From assembly GCF_963924675.1 (NCBI RefSeq), contig NC_089226.1:57015690-57079689 (forward strand): 64,000 nucleotides of DNA, in the 5' to 3' direction. The position numbers were made by a program, and so were the translations under genes. Shown in pieces: positions 1 to 10,982 of the stretch (position 1 is its first letter; the number at the start of each line of letters is the position of its first letter). Source of the DNA: Phocoena phocoena (taxonomy: Eukaryota; Chordata; Mammalia; Artiodactyla; Phocoenidae). The notes beneath the pieces are model-generated. The model searched no databases. It was not told the origin of the DNA and saw nothing but the letters and a program-made list of their open reading frames with translations.

Positions 1-277
1 GCATGTTTGGGATTCAAACCCAAGCTCTTTCTGATAGGCCAGGCTTTGTTGGGAATGAATGGAGATTGTGAAAGAGTGACCCCAAATACTTGGATATGGC
101 CTACGAGCCTGCCAACAGTTAACTTTTTACCCAGCTGCAACCCTCTTGGAGGTAATTCAGCTGGTACTTAAACTAGTCACACTGGCCCCTCAGCATGTGC
201 CTTGAGCCTGGGGCTGTGCCCAGCCCTCTCCAGACACGGTTTCTTTATTCATCACCTCCCATCCACACGGTCATGGT

Positions 278-452
278 AACTTTAAAGTGATGTTTCCCAA
301 AATGAGTTCCTCTGACCAGCTGTATTAGAATCACCGAAGGAGCCTGTTAAAATACAGATTCCAGGACTTTATCCCGGGGGTGCGAACAGTGGAATTTTCA
401 CTATTAACAAATTCTCTGGTAATGTTTGCCACTCAAAGTTGGAGGACAGTTG
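278..452 (+). mobile_element. MER5-like (hAT-Charlie) DNA transposon fossil
   Basis: The series 'agtgatgtttcccaaaatg', 'ttagaatcacc' and a terminal 'actcaaagttggaggacag' follows the MER5A/B layout, diverged. The ends are approximate. Confidence 0.6.
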
Positions 453-876
453 TTTTTAAAAGGTAATAAGTTCTTGTGACTAATGCAACACTGAAAATCA
501 CTACTTTTTTGAAGGCTTTCTGAGCTAAGCATTTTGTATTTGAAGTGCAGTTATAGGTTCTTCTAGTGAACAGTGAGTGAGTTTAGGAAAGAAAGGAGGA
601 AGCTGGAACTCAGTACAGGCTGAGGCAAGTGAATATTTCTGGGCAGTCAGAGGAATTTGAGGGAGTTTATTTTTAGGACTGATTGTAGTCACAACTATAA
701 AATTCAAGTCCTGGTATAAATAGTTTGGAAAATGGCCTCCATTCTGGACTTGTGTAATATTCTATGATGTATCGAGTAGCCTCTTACATATTTAAGTAAA
801 ATATTTATAATAAATTTTATAAGATGCAAAATCATAGAAACAGATTCATTTCTTCAATATCCCTTTTTTAAGTTAA

Positions 877-1115
877 AAAGTTTTGATAGAGGTATAGTCG
901 ATGGACAATATTATATGTTTCAGGTGTACAACATAGTGATTCTCAATTTTTAAAGACTGTACTCCATTCATAATTATTATGAAATATTGGCTGTATTCCT
1001 TGTGCTGTACAATATACCCTTGTAGCTTATTTATTTTATACAGAGTAGCTTGTACCTCTTAATCCCCTGCCCCTATTTTGCCCCTCCCTCTTCTGTCTCC
1101 CCACTAGTTTTTTCT
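877..1115 (-). mobile_element. L1 3'-end fragment, antisense
   Basis: The antisense L1 tail motif 'tgtttcaggtgtacaacat' and the following 'ttgtgctgtacaatatacc' block are present, moderately diverged. It is a 5'-truncated copy. Confidence 0.75.
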
Positions 1116-1184
1116 CTGTTTTTCAATATCCTTTAATGAATATCAATTCTGTGCCAGGTGCAATGGGTTACCAAAAATAAGTAA

Positions 1185-1335
1185 ATAAATAAGCTGGTGA
1201 ATTCTACCAAATGTTCAACAAGAATCAATCCCAATCCTTCACAGACTTGTCCAAAAAATAGTAGAGGAAAGAGCGCTTCACAATTCATTCTGTAAAGCCA
1301 GTGTTATCTGTTACCAAAACCAGACAAAGGCATGA
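1185..1335 (+). mobile_element. L1 ORF2 fragment
   Basis: The run 'gaattctaccaaatgttca' to 'aaaaccagacaaagg' matches the conserved RT-domain coding segment of mammalian L1 ORF2. It is short and frame-broken. Confidence 0.75.
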
Positions 1336-2174
1336 GATTCACCTGCAAAGGTGGGAGGTGTGAGCCCAAGTCACCCGCTCATTCTCTGACTCTGGCAGGC
1401 AGATTTCAGGGAGCGGGTGGGACAGAAAGATCAGCTGTGATGAAAACAATGACAAGACGGTGGTAGTGATTATAAATACAACAGGGCGGGCACACTGTCA
1501 CACGCACAGACTGAAATTCAGCCGTGTGATTTCGTGAGACATCTTCTCTAAGGTAGATCCTGGTCTTTGCCTTTCTCTAGATAGCTCCTTTCTGTGGATA
1601 ATTATAATGCATTAACAGACGATATTAAAATTAAATATTTATCTTACGAGCAACGATCGGGACTCTTGCTCCTGTGTCAGCGAGATTTACTCTCCCTGAC
1701 TTCTCTTCTCCCCGCCTCAGCCGTCGTTCCCCTCCTATTCTCTCCTGTCCTATAATAAGAGCTCGCTGCATAGAACCCCAGCACACCCCTGCCCGTATAG
1801 CTCCAGCCTTGTTTCACAACTTGAATGCAGATCCAGACCCAAATCCAGCCTCTCTCATTGTTTTACTTGGTTATGACTCCTGCCGTTTATGGTAATCCTT
1901 TGACAGCCAATCAGGTGATGGCGTCTTCAGAATAAACTGTTTCCTTTCCAGTCCCTTTGGTCTCAAAATTTTAAAATACATTTGAGTCACTTAGTATTTA
2001 GACCAAAGCCTTTTATCCTTTGTAGTGAAGTCTTTATTGAGTGAGAGCGGAGCTAATGCAGAATAAATGTACTTGTGGTTCAGAATGTCAAAGAAGCTCC
2101 CATCCCGACTTTCTTCGGCTCAGGTTGACCTGCCAGCGTCCGGAGCAAAGACATGCGAGAAAGATCCTGGGGTG

Positions 2175-2385
2175 GAGTCCCTGTGAGTCTGGGCCCCGGC
2201 ACTGCCACCTGCCAGCTCTGTGACTTTAGATGGGGCACTTTTCTTCTCTGAGCCTCCATGTTCTAATGTGTAAAATAGGAATAGTCACTTCTATCTTGAA
2301 GGATTGGTTTGAGATTAAATTAGATCAAGGGTGTGAATCAACTATGAAAGCTTCTGGCGCACAGTAGGCTTTCACTAATTGTAAC
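2175..2385 (+). mobile_element. MIR SINE
   Basis: This stretch follows the MIR core and tail: 'gccagctctgtgactttag', 'gagcctccatgttct', 'gtgtaaaatagg', 'gcgcacagtaggc'. Boundaries are approximate. Confidence 0.8.
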
Positions 2386-2560
2386 TCATAGGGTAGGACA
2401 GAATAGTAAGGCGACTTTATTTTTGCCTCCACTATCCCTTCAAATTTATTCTGGGACAAGCTCTTCCCGTACCCTGGCATGAAATTTTGGGCAAGTCCCA
2501 TCACTTGTACATCAGATTTCAGTGAATGAAAGTCCTTCAGTCATTAAAAAGTCCAGTCCC

Positions 2561-2767
2561 GGGCTTTCCTGGTGGCGCAGTGGTTGAGAGTCTGCCTGCT
2601 GATGCAGGGGACACGGGTTCGTGCCCCGGTCCGGGAAGATCCCACATGCCGCGGAGCGGCTGGGCCCGTGAGCCATGGCCGCTGAGCCTGCGCGTCAGGA
2701 GCCTGTGCTCTGCAGCAGGAGAGGCCACAGCAATGAGAGGCCTGCGTACCGCAAAAAAAAAAAAAAT
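2561..2767 (+). mobile_element. CHR SINE (tRNA-derived, cetacean form)
   Basis: The head 'gggctttcctggtggcgcag' carries an RNA polymerase III A-box-like start and a B box ('ggttcgtgccc'). The body contains 'catgccgcggagcggctggg' and the element ends in a run of A. A short duplication (agtccagt) flanks it at 2550 and 2768. This family is a hallmark of cetaceans. Confidence 0.93.
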
Positions 2768-3149
2768 AGTCCAGTTCCCCTGTTGTAGTTTTGGGTCAGT
2801 CTAGTTCAAGTTAAGGCTCTTCCCCTCCTGCAGCTCTGCCTGCTCCAGAGTGGAAGTCTGTGGTGGGACTTATGTCCTACCTGTCCTGCTCCCCTCCTCC
2901 AGCACTCCACCTGCCCAGGTTGGTGTTCAGGGAGCGAGAGCCAAGGGAGGAGAGCAGGAGGGTTCTAGCCTGGACTGACGCAGTCGTGGTGACCGGTGCC
3001 GTCCGGACCGGCAGCTGTGTGGGGTAGACTCTCTCTTGTGGGCACCGTGCGGGGTTCTCTGGAGACCCCCACTCATCACGCGGATCTCAGCCTGCAGGTC
3101 CCTTGATAAAAGACCTCCAGCAACTCCACTTATTGCTAGCCAAGGTCGT

Positions 3150-3275
3150 GACCCTTAACACCCTCAGCTCCTGTTCCCTCATCTGTGAAACGAGAACGAT
3201 AACAAGAGCACTAGCCTCATAGGTCCTCTGTGACCCCTGGCACTGAGAAGGTTCTCTGTGATGTGAGCTGCCTGC
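3150..3275 (+). mobile_element. MIR fragment
   Basis: The stretch 'cctgttccctcatctgtgaa' through 'gataacaagagcactagcc' fits the MIR 3' half. It is short and diverged. Confidence 0.6.
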
Positions 3276-4114
3276 ACTGCCATCACCATTATCATGATCA
3301 ATCTCAAAGCAAATCAATCTCTAAGTGGGAAAATTCCTCATTTTCATGTCCTTTTGTTGCCAACCCTCCCTCCTCTTACTGTTTGGCCAGAGCATATACA
3401 CGCACACACATAGGAACACAAATGGGACATACAGGCACGGCCACATGTGCAGAGTAGTGGCTGTTTGGGGGTGTCTCAGTTCCTGACTCCCTTTGATGCT
3501 GGCTCTCCTGCAGAAGCACCCTAGGTGCCCTGTCCCCCACCACCCCTGACTTGTGTCTCTCTTACACTGTCCCTCACTAATTAAGTGGTGGGCCTGTGTG
3601 AGGCCATCCGCTGCTGGATTGTCAGCCATCTCTCTCCCACGATCCCTGGGACTCCCCTAATGGCCCCGGAGTTTCCTGCAGCAGAAAGAAAGGGCTCATC
3701 CCACTGCTGGGAAATCACACACAGGAGCCTCTGTGTTAAATGATTATAAGCGTGAAGATGATTTTTGAATCTCATGCAGTGATGCTCTGCGTACTTTTCC
3801 TTCTGCTTCGAGTTATTTATTTTTAGGTTTTGCATAGCCTGGTTTTGCTCCAAAAAAACAAAAGTACTAATAGGATGATGGGCTGTTTCCAACTTGTGAT
3901 GCATTTCTCCTGTCACCTGTCACAATAAGACTTCATTCGTCACCCCTAAGAGTGATTAGAGCCCTGCTCTGGCCTCCCAGCCCCTGTGTTTCTTGGTTAC
4001 AGCACCTCTCATACCACAGGTCTCAAGGCTGCTTATCTTTCTCCTCCGCCGTCACTCGAAGGGGAGCGCCTTATTCTCTCTCCCCAGGCGCTGACACGGT
4101 GCCTGGCCCCTAGG

Positions 4115-4262
4115 CTCTCTGAGGCCTTAGACACTCACTTCACCTCTCTGAGCGTCCTGTCCTCACCCTTAAAATGGAAGGTAATCACATCCATCTGAAA
4201 AGGTAGTTCTGAGGATTAAATGAATGCAAAGCATCTGGCACACCGCAGGCCCTCAGCAGAGG
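4115..4262 (+). mobile_element. MIR fragment
   Basis: It contains 'cacttcacctctctgagcg', 'ccttaaaatgg', 'tctgaggattaaatgaatgc' and 'cctcagca', in MIR order. Confidence 0.8.
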
Positions 4263-4399
4263 AAAACCATCTTATAACTGCTGTAGGCACTAAGTGGGGG
4301 ATTCAATAATTTGTTAGCAGAGTTGACACTAAGTTTGTAATGCTGTCATCATTAACTGAAAGGTACCTGAAGCCGCAGCGTCAGTCCCTCCATATCCCC

Positions 4400-4615
4400 A
4401 ACCCCTCATTGTCCCCAGGTGGCCCGAGTCACCCCACCAAAGTACCTCCCAGGCCACATGATCACATCACTCCCCCACTCCCAAGTCTCTAGTGACTCCT
4501 GCCGCCTCCAGAGTCAAGTCCAAGTCCAGTACGTGTTCCCACCTCACCTCTCCACCTTCTTTGCCTCCACTGCCCCTCATGTAATCCTCTGCTGTAAAGT
4601 AAGGTGAGAGTCTCC
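4400..4615 (+). mobile_element. L2 LINE 3' fragment
   Basis: The composition and the 'gactcctgccgcctccagag' to 'cctcatgtaatcctctgctg' layout resemble the L2 3' region. Moderate confidence, edges uncertain. Confidence 0.5.
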
Positions 4616-6654
4616 AGGCACCTGTCTGGCTCTGCTGCTCTGTGATTCTCATGCAGTTGTGTTCACCCAACAAGCCTTTTCTGAGTGTCTGCTCTGTGCC
4701 TGGCCCTGGGCTCAGCTCTGGGGACACAGCTCCTTCCGTCAAGAACCTCCAGTTAGAGGAGGAGGCAGGCTTGTCCAGAGACGAAGGCAGCAGAGAGGAT
4801 GTGCTGTGGGGCTGGGGTGGGAGTCCTCTGCCTGCCTGGGGATTTAGGTGAGAGCATGTTTTTGTGAAGCACGTGGCTCACTGTGGTCCCGACACATCCC
4901 TTCTCTTCTCTCCCCCTCAGTCGACAGGCTGATGACCTGCTCAGTGTGTCAGATAGAGAAGGCAGGGCACTGATTTGAAGGAGGCTGCCTATGAAATATT
5001 AATTGCTTCCCCCAAAGACTAGGTGTTCTGAAGGGCTTTGCTTGCCCAGCTGAAAGCTCGTGACCTTACCAGCTAGAACCTACCATTCCAGGCTGCTGGG
5101 GGAGGAGGCTGCTAAGACGGCTCTGTGCATAGACAATGTTCATGAGTTTCTGGACGGGATCTCCTTCCTATCAAGAGCCCTGGAAAGCTCAGAGGGGGAA
5201 AGGATTGCAGGAATTTCAATGCTTCTTCCAGAAATGTCAGTGCCTCCCCTTCTCTGAAAGCCCCTACTCACCTTCTGAACCCCCTCAGATTCCTCTGTGG
5301 GACCTTCAGCTCCCGAGCACTTGCCCTCCTCAGGCCCTGCCGTTCACCTTTGCTTTCTTGTGTTGGTGGGGCTTCTGCAGAAAGTTCCTGAAACGCAAGT
5401 GCATACTTCACCTTACTCAGGGATGCTTCAGGTGAGCCTATTGAACAGAGAGCTAGCAGAGGCTCAGAGGCATGAAACAGGACTTGAAATATTGTTTGGG
5501 TGCCTGCTGTGTGCGAGGTGCTGGGTTCAATCACGGTTGCTGACCGGGACGCGGCCAGGGGTCAGGCAGGATCTAGTCCCAGCCCAACACGTGCCCGTCT
5601 CAGGAATGCAGACCTTTTCCTGACCTCTTTTGGGGCCTGTATTTGAGTTGCATCTTGACACAGGGGTTTCCCCAGTCAAAAGGGGGAAGAAAAAAATTCT
5701 AGGTTAAGGACAAGCCTACGCAACACACAGAGTAATGGGAGTGTTTCGGGTTTCACAGGGCAGCTTATGGAGGTGAAATGTGGAGTTGAACAGACCTGGG
5801 CTCACATCTGGCCCTGACTGACAGACACACCCCAAGTAAATTGTTGCCCCAATCTGAGACTCAGGGAACCTCCAGCCTTAAGGGCTGCACTGATGGTTGA
5901 AGAGCGAACGTGTAAATTCCTCCTGCCCCTGGAACAGAGAGGAAGAAGGATGTAATGCAGCCCTACCCTTCTCTGGCCCCTTAGCAACCAGCCTCTGAAG
6001 GCGCCTGCCACACCAAATCACTGTGACGCTGGTCCCTGACCCAGGCAAGCGACAAACAAGACTGCAGCGTCATGAAGCAATTCTCGACCCCAGTTTTGAG
6101 GAAGCCCCTCCAGATTGTGTGGCCTGAAAACAGCCTCACGTTTTCTCAGACTCTGATGCCTCTGAGGATGTCTCTCGCTTCCTCAGACCTAGCAGGCTGC
6201 TGAAAGACCTCCTGCAAGTGAATTTACCGTGTGAAAAGAAAGAATGATATTGAAGCCATAAAGTTTAGTCTGCCTGGGTCAATGAAGTCCTTAATTCACT
6301 CACCCAACTGCCCACCCCTTTCCTGCCAGGCTGCTCTCTCCCTGACGCATCCCAGACTTCCCCTGACCTCAGACAAGATGGAGCGTAGGCAGTCAAAGGC
6401 AGAATTTAAGGGGTACCACGTCCAGTGAATCATTAGCAACAAGAAGCACACTGACATCCAATGCACGAAAAATGGCATCATGGAGATCACTTATTTAATG
6501 TTGTTAGGCTAAATATTATTTACTAATTTCTGAGATTTAGCTGTGCTCCAGCGCTGTCAGACTTGGAATGCATTCGTATTTCCAAACAGAGGATTGATTT
6601 GCAGCCTTCACACATGATGATAATCCAGAGTTTGTGATACTTGAAAAAAAGACT

Positions 6655-6745
6655 TTCTTGTCCAGTTGTTTCTTTATGGCAAGTTCCTAGAAATGGAATT
6701 ACTAGATCAAAGGATAGCAATTTTAAAGGCCTCATTCACTAATTC
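6655..6745 (-). mobile_element. Short L1-type fragment, antisense
   Basis: The phrase 'tcctagaaatggaattacta' to 'gatcaaaggatagc' is typical of antisense L1 3' UTR sequence. It is small and diverged. Confidence 0.5.
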
Positions 6746-6939
6746 ACAAATTCAACAAATACTTATGATGTTCCAGACCCTCTCTGGGCCCTGCAGTTAC
6801 TGTAGGTGCCCTGCTGCACTGGGCCAGGCTACACTTTCCCCACATCCTTGATAATAGTGGGTACTGTGATTCTTTCTCTGTTTTGGCCGTCTACATGAAA
6901 ATAGTAATATATTCCCAATGGCTTAAGATTTAAAGGTAA

Positions 6940-7090
6940 AAAATAAATACATAAAGAAGAAACTCTAGGTAAATATTTATATGATTATGGCATAGAGAAG
7001 GGTTTTTAAAGGTTTTTAACCTCAAGAGTGAAAGGATAAAGGAAAAGATTGATAGAATAGGCCATGTGCAAATTTAAAGCTTATATATGG
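6940..7090 (+). mobile_element. L1 fragment (sense)
   Basis: The stretch 'gagaagggtttttaaag' to 'aaggaaaagattgatagaat' resembles an old L1M ORF2/3' segment. Low to moderate confidence. Confidence 0.45.
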
Positions 7091-9035
7091 ATGTAGCCAC
7101 AAGTGAGGAAGTCACGCTGACTCTTGTCCCTCCTCAGGCCTTATGTACACAGCTTTCCAGTGATGCTCAGGAGACTGCTGAGGAACACTGGGGTCTCTCA
7201 TCATGGACTTGTCTAAACACCCTGAGGCCCCTAGAGCAGGGCTCTAGTCCAAACAGGGGGCCATGGTAGGTCACTGTTATGTAAGCTGGGATTTGCATAG
7301 ACATAGATAGAGCCATAGAGAGGCAGGCAAAGGACAAGCTGGGAAACACAGTGGCAAAGAAATATTATGTCTTATTTTTATCTCTAATACTTATAGAGAT
7401 TCATACCAATTAATAGGAAAAAGAATAGTAGACAACTAATTGTAACTGCTGCGTGTTACTTTTACAATTAAAAAAGTAAAGACAAGGGTGTTTATTTACA
7501 TGTTCAGCAACACTGACTGGGCGAATGGTCAAACATTCCAGCCTCCAAACCAGGCACCTGGGACACAGAGAGGGCTTGGAAGCCCTGGCTGTCCTCCCAG
7601 GCCTCCCAGATGGGCTTGGAAACAGCCAAGAATGCAGTGTGAGCAAACAGACAAAGAAGCTGGTACAGAGAAGTCCCAGGGCACTAAAGGAGGCAGGGGC
7701 CAGCTCCCTGCAAGGGGAGGGATGTCAGGAAAGAAGACAAGACAGCTGGATGTTTTAACAGCTTTATTGAGTTATAGTTTACATAACATAAAATTAACCC
7801 CTTTTAAGTACAGTTTGATGAGATTTAGTAAATCTATGCATCGGGGCAACTGTCCCTGAAAGATGGTATTAGAATATTGTCATCTGTCCCACTCATTTAC
7901 AATCAATCCTCCTTCCCACTCCTGGGCCTAGGCAACCATTGATCTTTCTGTTTCTATAATTTGCCTTTTCTATCAATTTCATATAAGCAAAATCATATAT
8001 GTCATATCTCTGTCTGGCTATTTCATTTAGCATGATACTTTTGAGATTCACCCATGTTAGTTCATTCCTTATTATTGCTGAGTGTTATTCCGTTGTGTGG
8101 ATTTACCATTTTCTTTATTTGTTTATTGGATGATGAATATTTGGGTTGTTTCTAGCTTTTTGGCTACCATGAATAATACTGTTATTAACATTTGTGTATC
8201 AATTGTTTGTAGATGTATATTTTCATTTCTCCTTGGTACTTAGGAATAGAATTGCTGAGACATGTTGTAAGTGTATGGTTAATTTAAAAACAATGTTTTT
8301 TCCAAAGTAGCTGTACCATTTTACATTCCCATCAGCAATGTATGAGAGATCCAGTTGCTTCATGTTCTTGTCAACACTTAGTGTAGTCAGTGATCTTTAT
8401 TTTAGCCATTTTAGTGAGTGTGGTGGTATTTCATTGTGGTTTTAATTTGTATTTCCCCTTAAAATGTGGTGTTGACCATCTTTTCATGTACTTATTTGCC
8501 ATTTGTATATCTTCTTTAGTAAAGTGTCTATCAGTAGTTTTCCCATTTTAAAATTGGGTTGATTGTCTTTTATTATTGAGTTTTAAGAGATCTTTATATA
8601 TTCTGGATACAAATTTTTAATCAGGTATATGTTTTGCAAATATTTTCTTTTAGACTATGATTTGTCTTTTCCTTGCCTTAATGGTATCTTTTGAAGACTA
8701 AAAATGTTATTTTTGGTGAATTGAATTTATCATTTTTTAAATTTTATTGTTTTTGCCTTTTGTGTCATATCTGAGAAATCTTGGCCTACTCCAAGGTCAC
8801 AAAGATTTTCTTCCATGTCTTCTTTATGAAGTTGTATCATTTTCAGGTTTACATTTAGTTTAGGTCTATAGTACATTTCTAATTAATTTTTGTGTGTAGT
8901 GTAAGTTAGTGGTTGAGATTAATTCTCTTTCCATATGGATATCCAGTTTTCCCAGCACCATTTGTTGAAAAGACTATCCTTTCCTCTATTGAATTACCTT
9001 AGCACCTTTGTCAAAAATAAATTGACCATATATGT

Positions 9036-9238
9036 GAGCAATGATATGATGGTAAATGTTTAACAACTAACTCTCTGGGAAAAAGAAGGGGCTTAATTTG
9101 TAGTGTTGGCCAATTTCCTGGTATGAATACTCTTACATGGCTCATTTCAAGCTACCAATAGTTTAACAGTCAGCTCACCAGATTCCTGAAAATTTGACAG
9201 TCAGCTCTGTAAGCCAGGATAGGCCAGCTTCAACATAC
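9036..9238. other. Unclassified about 200-bp insertion inside the old L1
   Basis: L1 similarity stops at 'attgaccatatatg' and resumes at 'caaagatcaatttctgaact'. The intervening bases contain a repeated 'acagtcagctc' (about 9167 and 9198) and do not match any repeat I recall. Confidence 0.5.
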
Positions 9239-10500
9239 TACCGTATACAAAGATCAATTTCTGAACTCTCTATTTTGTTCATAGATCTATGTGTCTATTT
9301 TTATGCCAGTAACATACTTGATTACTATAGCTTCATAATAAGTTTTAAAATAAGGAAATATAAGTACTCAGACTTTGTTTATCTTTCTCAAAAAATTTTT
9401 ATCAATTCTATATCTCCTGTATTTCTATATAAACTTTAAAAATCAGCTTGTCATTTTCTACAAAAACTCCTGCTGAGATCTTGATAATATTTGCTTTGAA
9501 ATGTATAGATCAATTTCTAGATTTGCCATCTTAGCAATATTATTAAATCCTCCAGTTTATGAACATTGTACATGACTTCATTTGTTTAGGTTTTCAATTT
9601 CTCTCAGCAATATTATGTAGTTTTCAGTGTTCAGGCATTGCACTTCTTTTGGTAAACTTATTCCACAGCATTTTATTCTTTCTGATGCTGTTGTGAATGG
9701 ATTTTTAAATTTTTTATTTTCTTGTTGTTTGAGACTAGTCTATAGAAATATAATTAATTTTTGTATATTCATTGTGTATCCAGTAACCTTGCTAAACTCA
9801 CTCATTTGTTCTAGAACTTTTTGTAGATTCCCGATGATTTTCTAAATGCAAGATCATGTTATATGCAAATAATGACAGTTTTACTCTTCTTTTCTAATCT
9901 ATATGCCTTTAATTTCTTTATCTTGCTTTATTATACTGGCTATGGCCTCCACTACAATGTTGAATAAAAGTGATAACAGTGGACATCCTTGCCTTATTCC
10001 TGATCTTAAGGGGAAAGCATTAAGTCTTTCACCATAGAGTATAATGGTAGTTGTAGGGTTTTGGTAGATGTCCTCTATTAGGTTGAGGAAGTTCCCTTCT
10101 ATTCCTAGTTTACTGAGATTATTTTAATCATGAAAAGGTGTTAGATTTTGTCCAACATTTTTTCTGTATCTATTAAGATGACCATATGGTTTCTGTTCTT
10201 TATTCTATGACAATGGCATATTACATTAATTTTTCTTTTGTTTTTTGTATCTTAAACCAAGCTTGCATTCCTAGGATAAACTTCACTTGTTAAGCCTTCT
10301 TATATGTTGCTGGATTTGATTTGCTAATCTTTTGTTAAGGGTTTTAATATCTATATTCATGAGTAGTATTGGCCTGTAGTTTTCTTAAAACGTGTTTGAC
10401 TAGCTTGGTATCAGGGTAATACATGATTTTACCCATCTTAAAATGAGTTAGGAAGTGTTCTCTCGTCCTCTATTTTGAAAAGAGATTGTTAGGCTGGGTG

Positions 10501-10706
10501 GTTTTGTTTGTTTGCGGTACGCGGGCCTCTCACTGTTGTGGCCTCTCCCGTTGCGGAGCACAGGCTCCGGACGCGCAGGCTCAGCGGCCATGGCTCGTGG
10601 GCCCAGCTGCTCCACGGCATGGGGGATCTTCCCAGACCGGGGCACGAACCCGCGTCCCCTGCATCGGCAGATGGACTCCCAACCACTGCGCCACCAGGGA
10701 AGCCCT
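10501..10706 (-). mobile_element. CHR SINE, antisense, inside the old L1
   Basis: The antisense CHR body ('ggcctctcactgttgtgg') ends at the complement of the head, 'ccaccagggaagccc'. Target-site duplication aggctgggtg / aggccgggtg at 10491-10500 and 10707-10716, one mismatch. Confidence 0.93.
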
Positions 10707-10982
10707 AGGCCGGGTGTTTATTTTTTCCTTAATGTTTGATAGAATTCAACAATATGAATTTTAATTCTAATGCTTGATAGAAGATCACCAGGGGCTGGAT
10801 TTTCTTTGTGGAAAGATTTTAAGTGACTAATTCAGTTTCTTTACTTGATATACATTTATTCAGATTTTCTATTTCTTTTTTGAGTCAGCTTTTGTGATTG
10901 GCATCTTTCTAACAATTTGTCCATTTCATCTATATTGTCAAGTTTAATGACGTGAAGTTGTTCCTAGTATTTCCTTGTAATG

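Larger units (their letters stand above)
7755..10982 (-). mobile_element. Old L1 LINE, antisense, about 2.8 kb of L1 sequence with two interruptions
   Basis: From 'ttaacagctttattgagtta' onward the sequence follows the antisense 3' end of an ancient L1M-type element. It then runs through reverse-transcriptase coding sequence ('ttattcctgatcttaagggg') up to about 10982. All frames are broken. It is interrupted by an unclassified segment at about 9036-9238 and by a CHR SINE at 10501-10706. Divergence from the young L1 copies elsewhere in the window is large, so this is a much older insertion. Confidence 0.85.
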
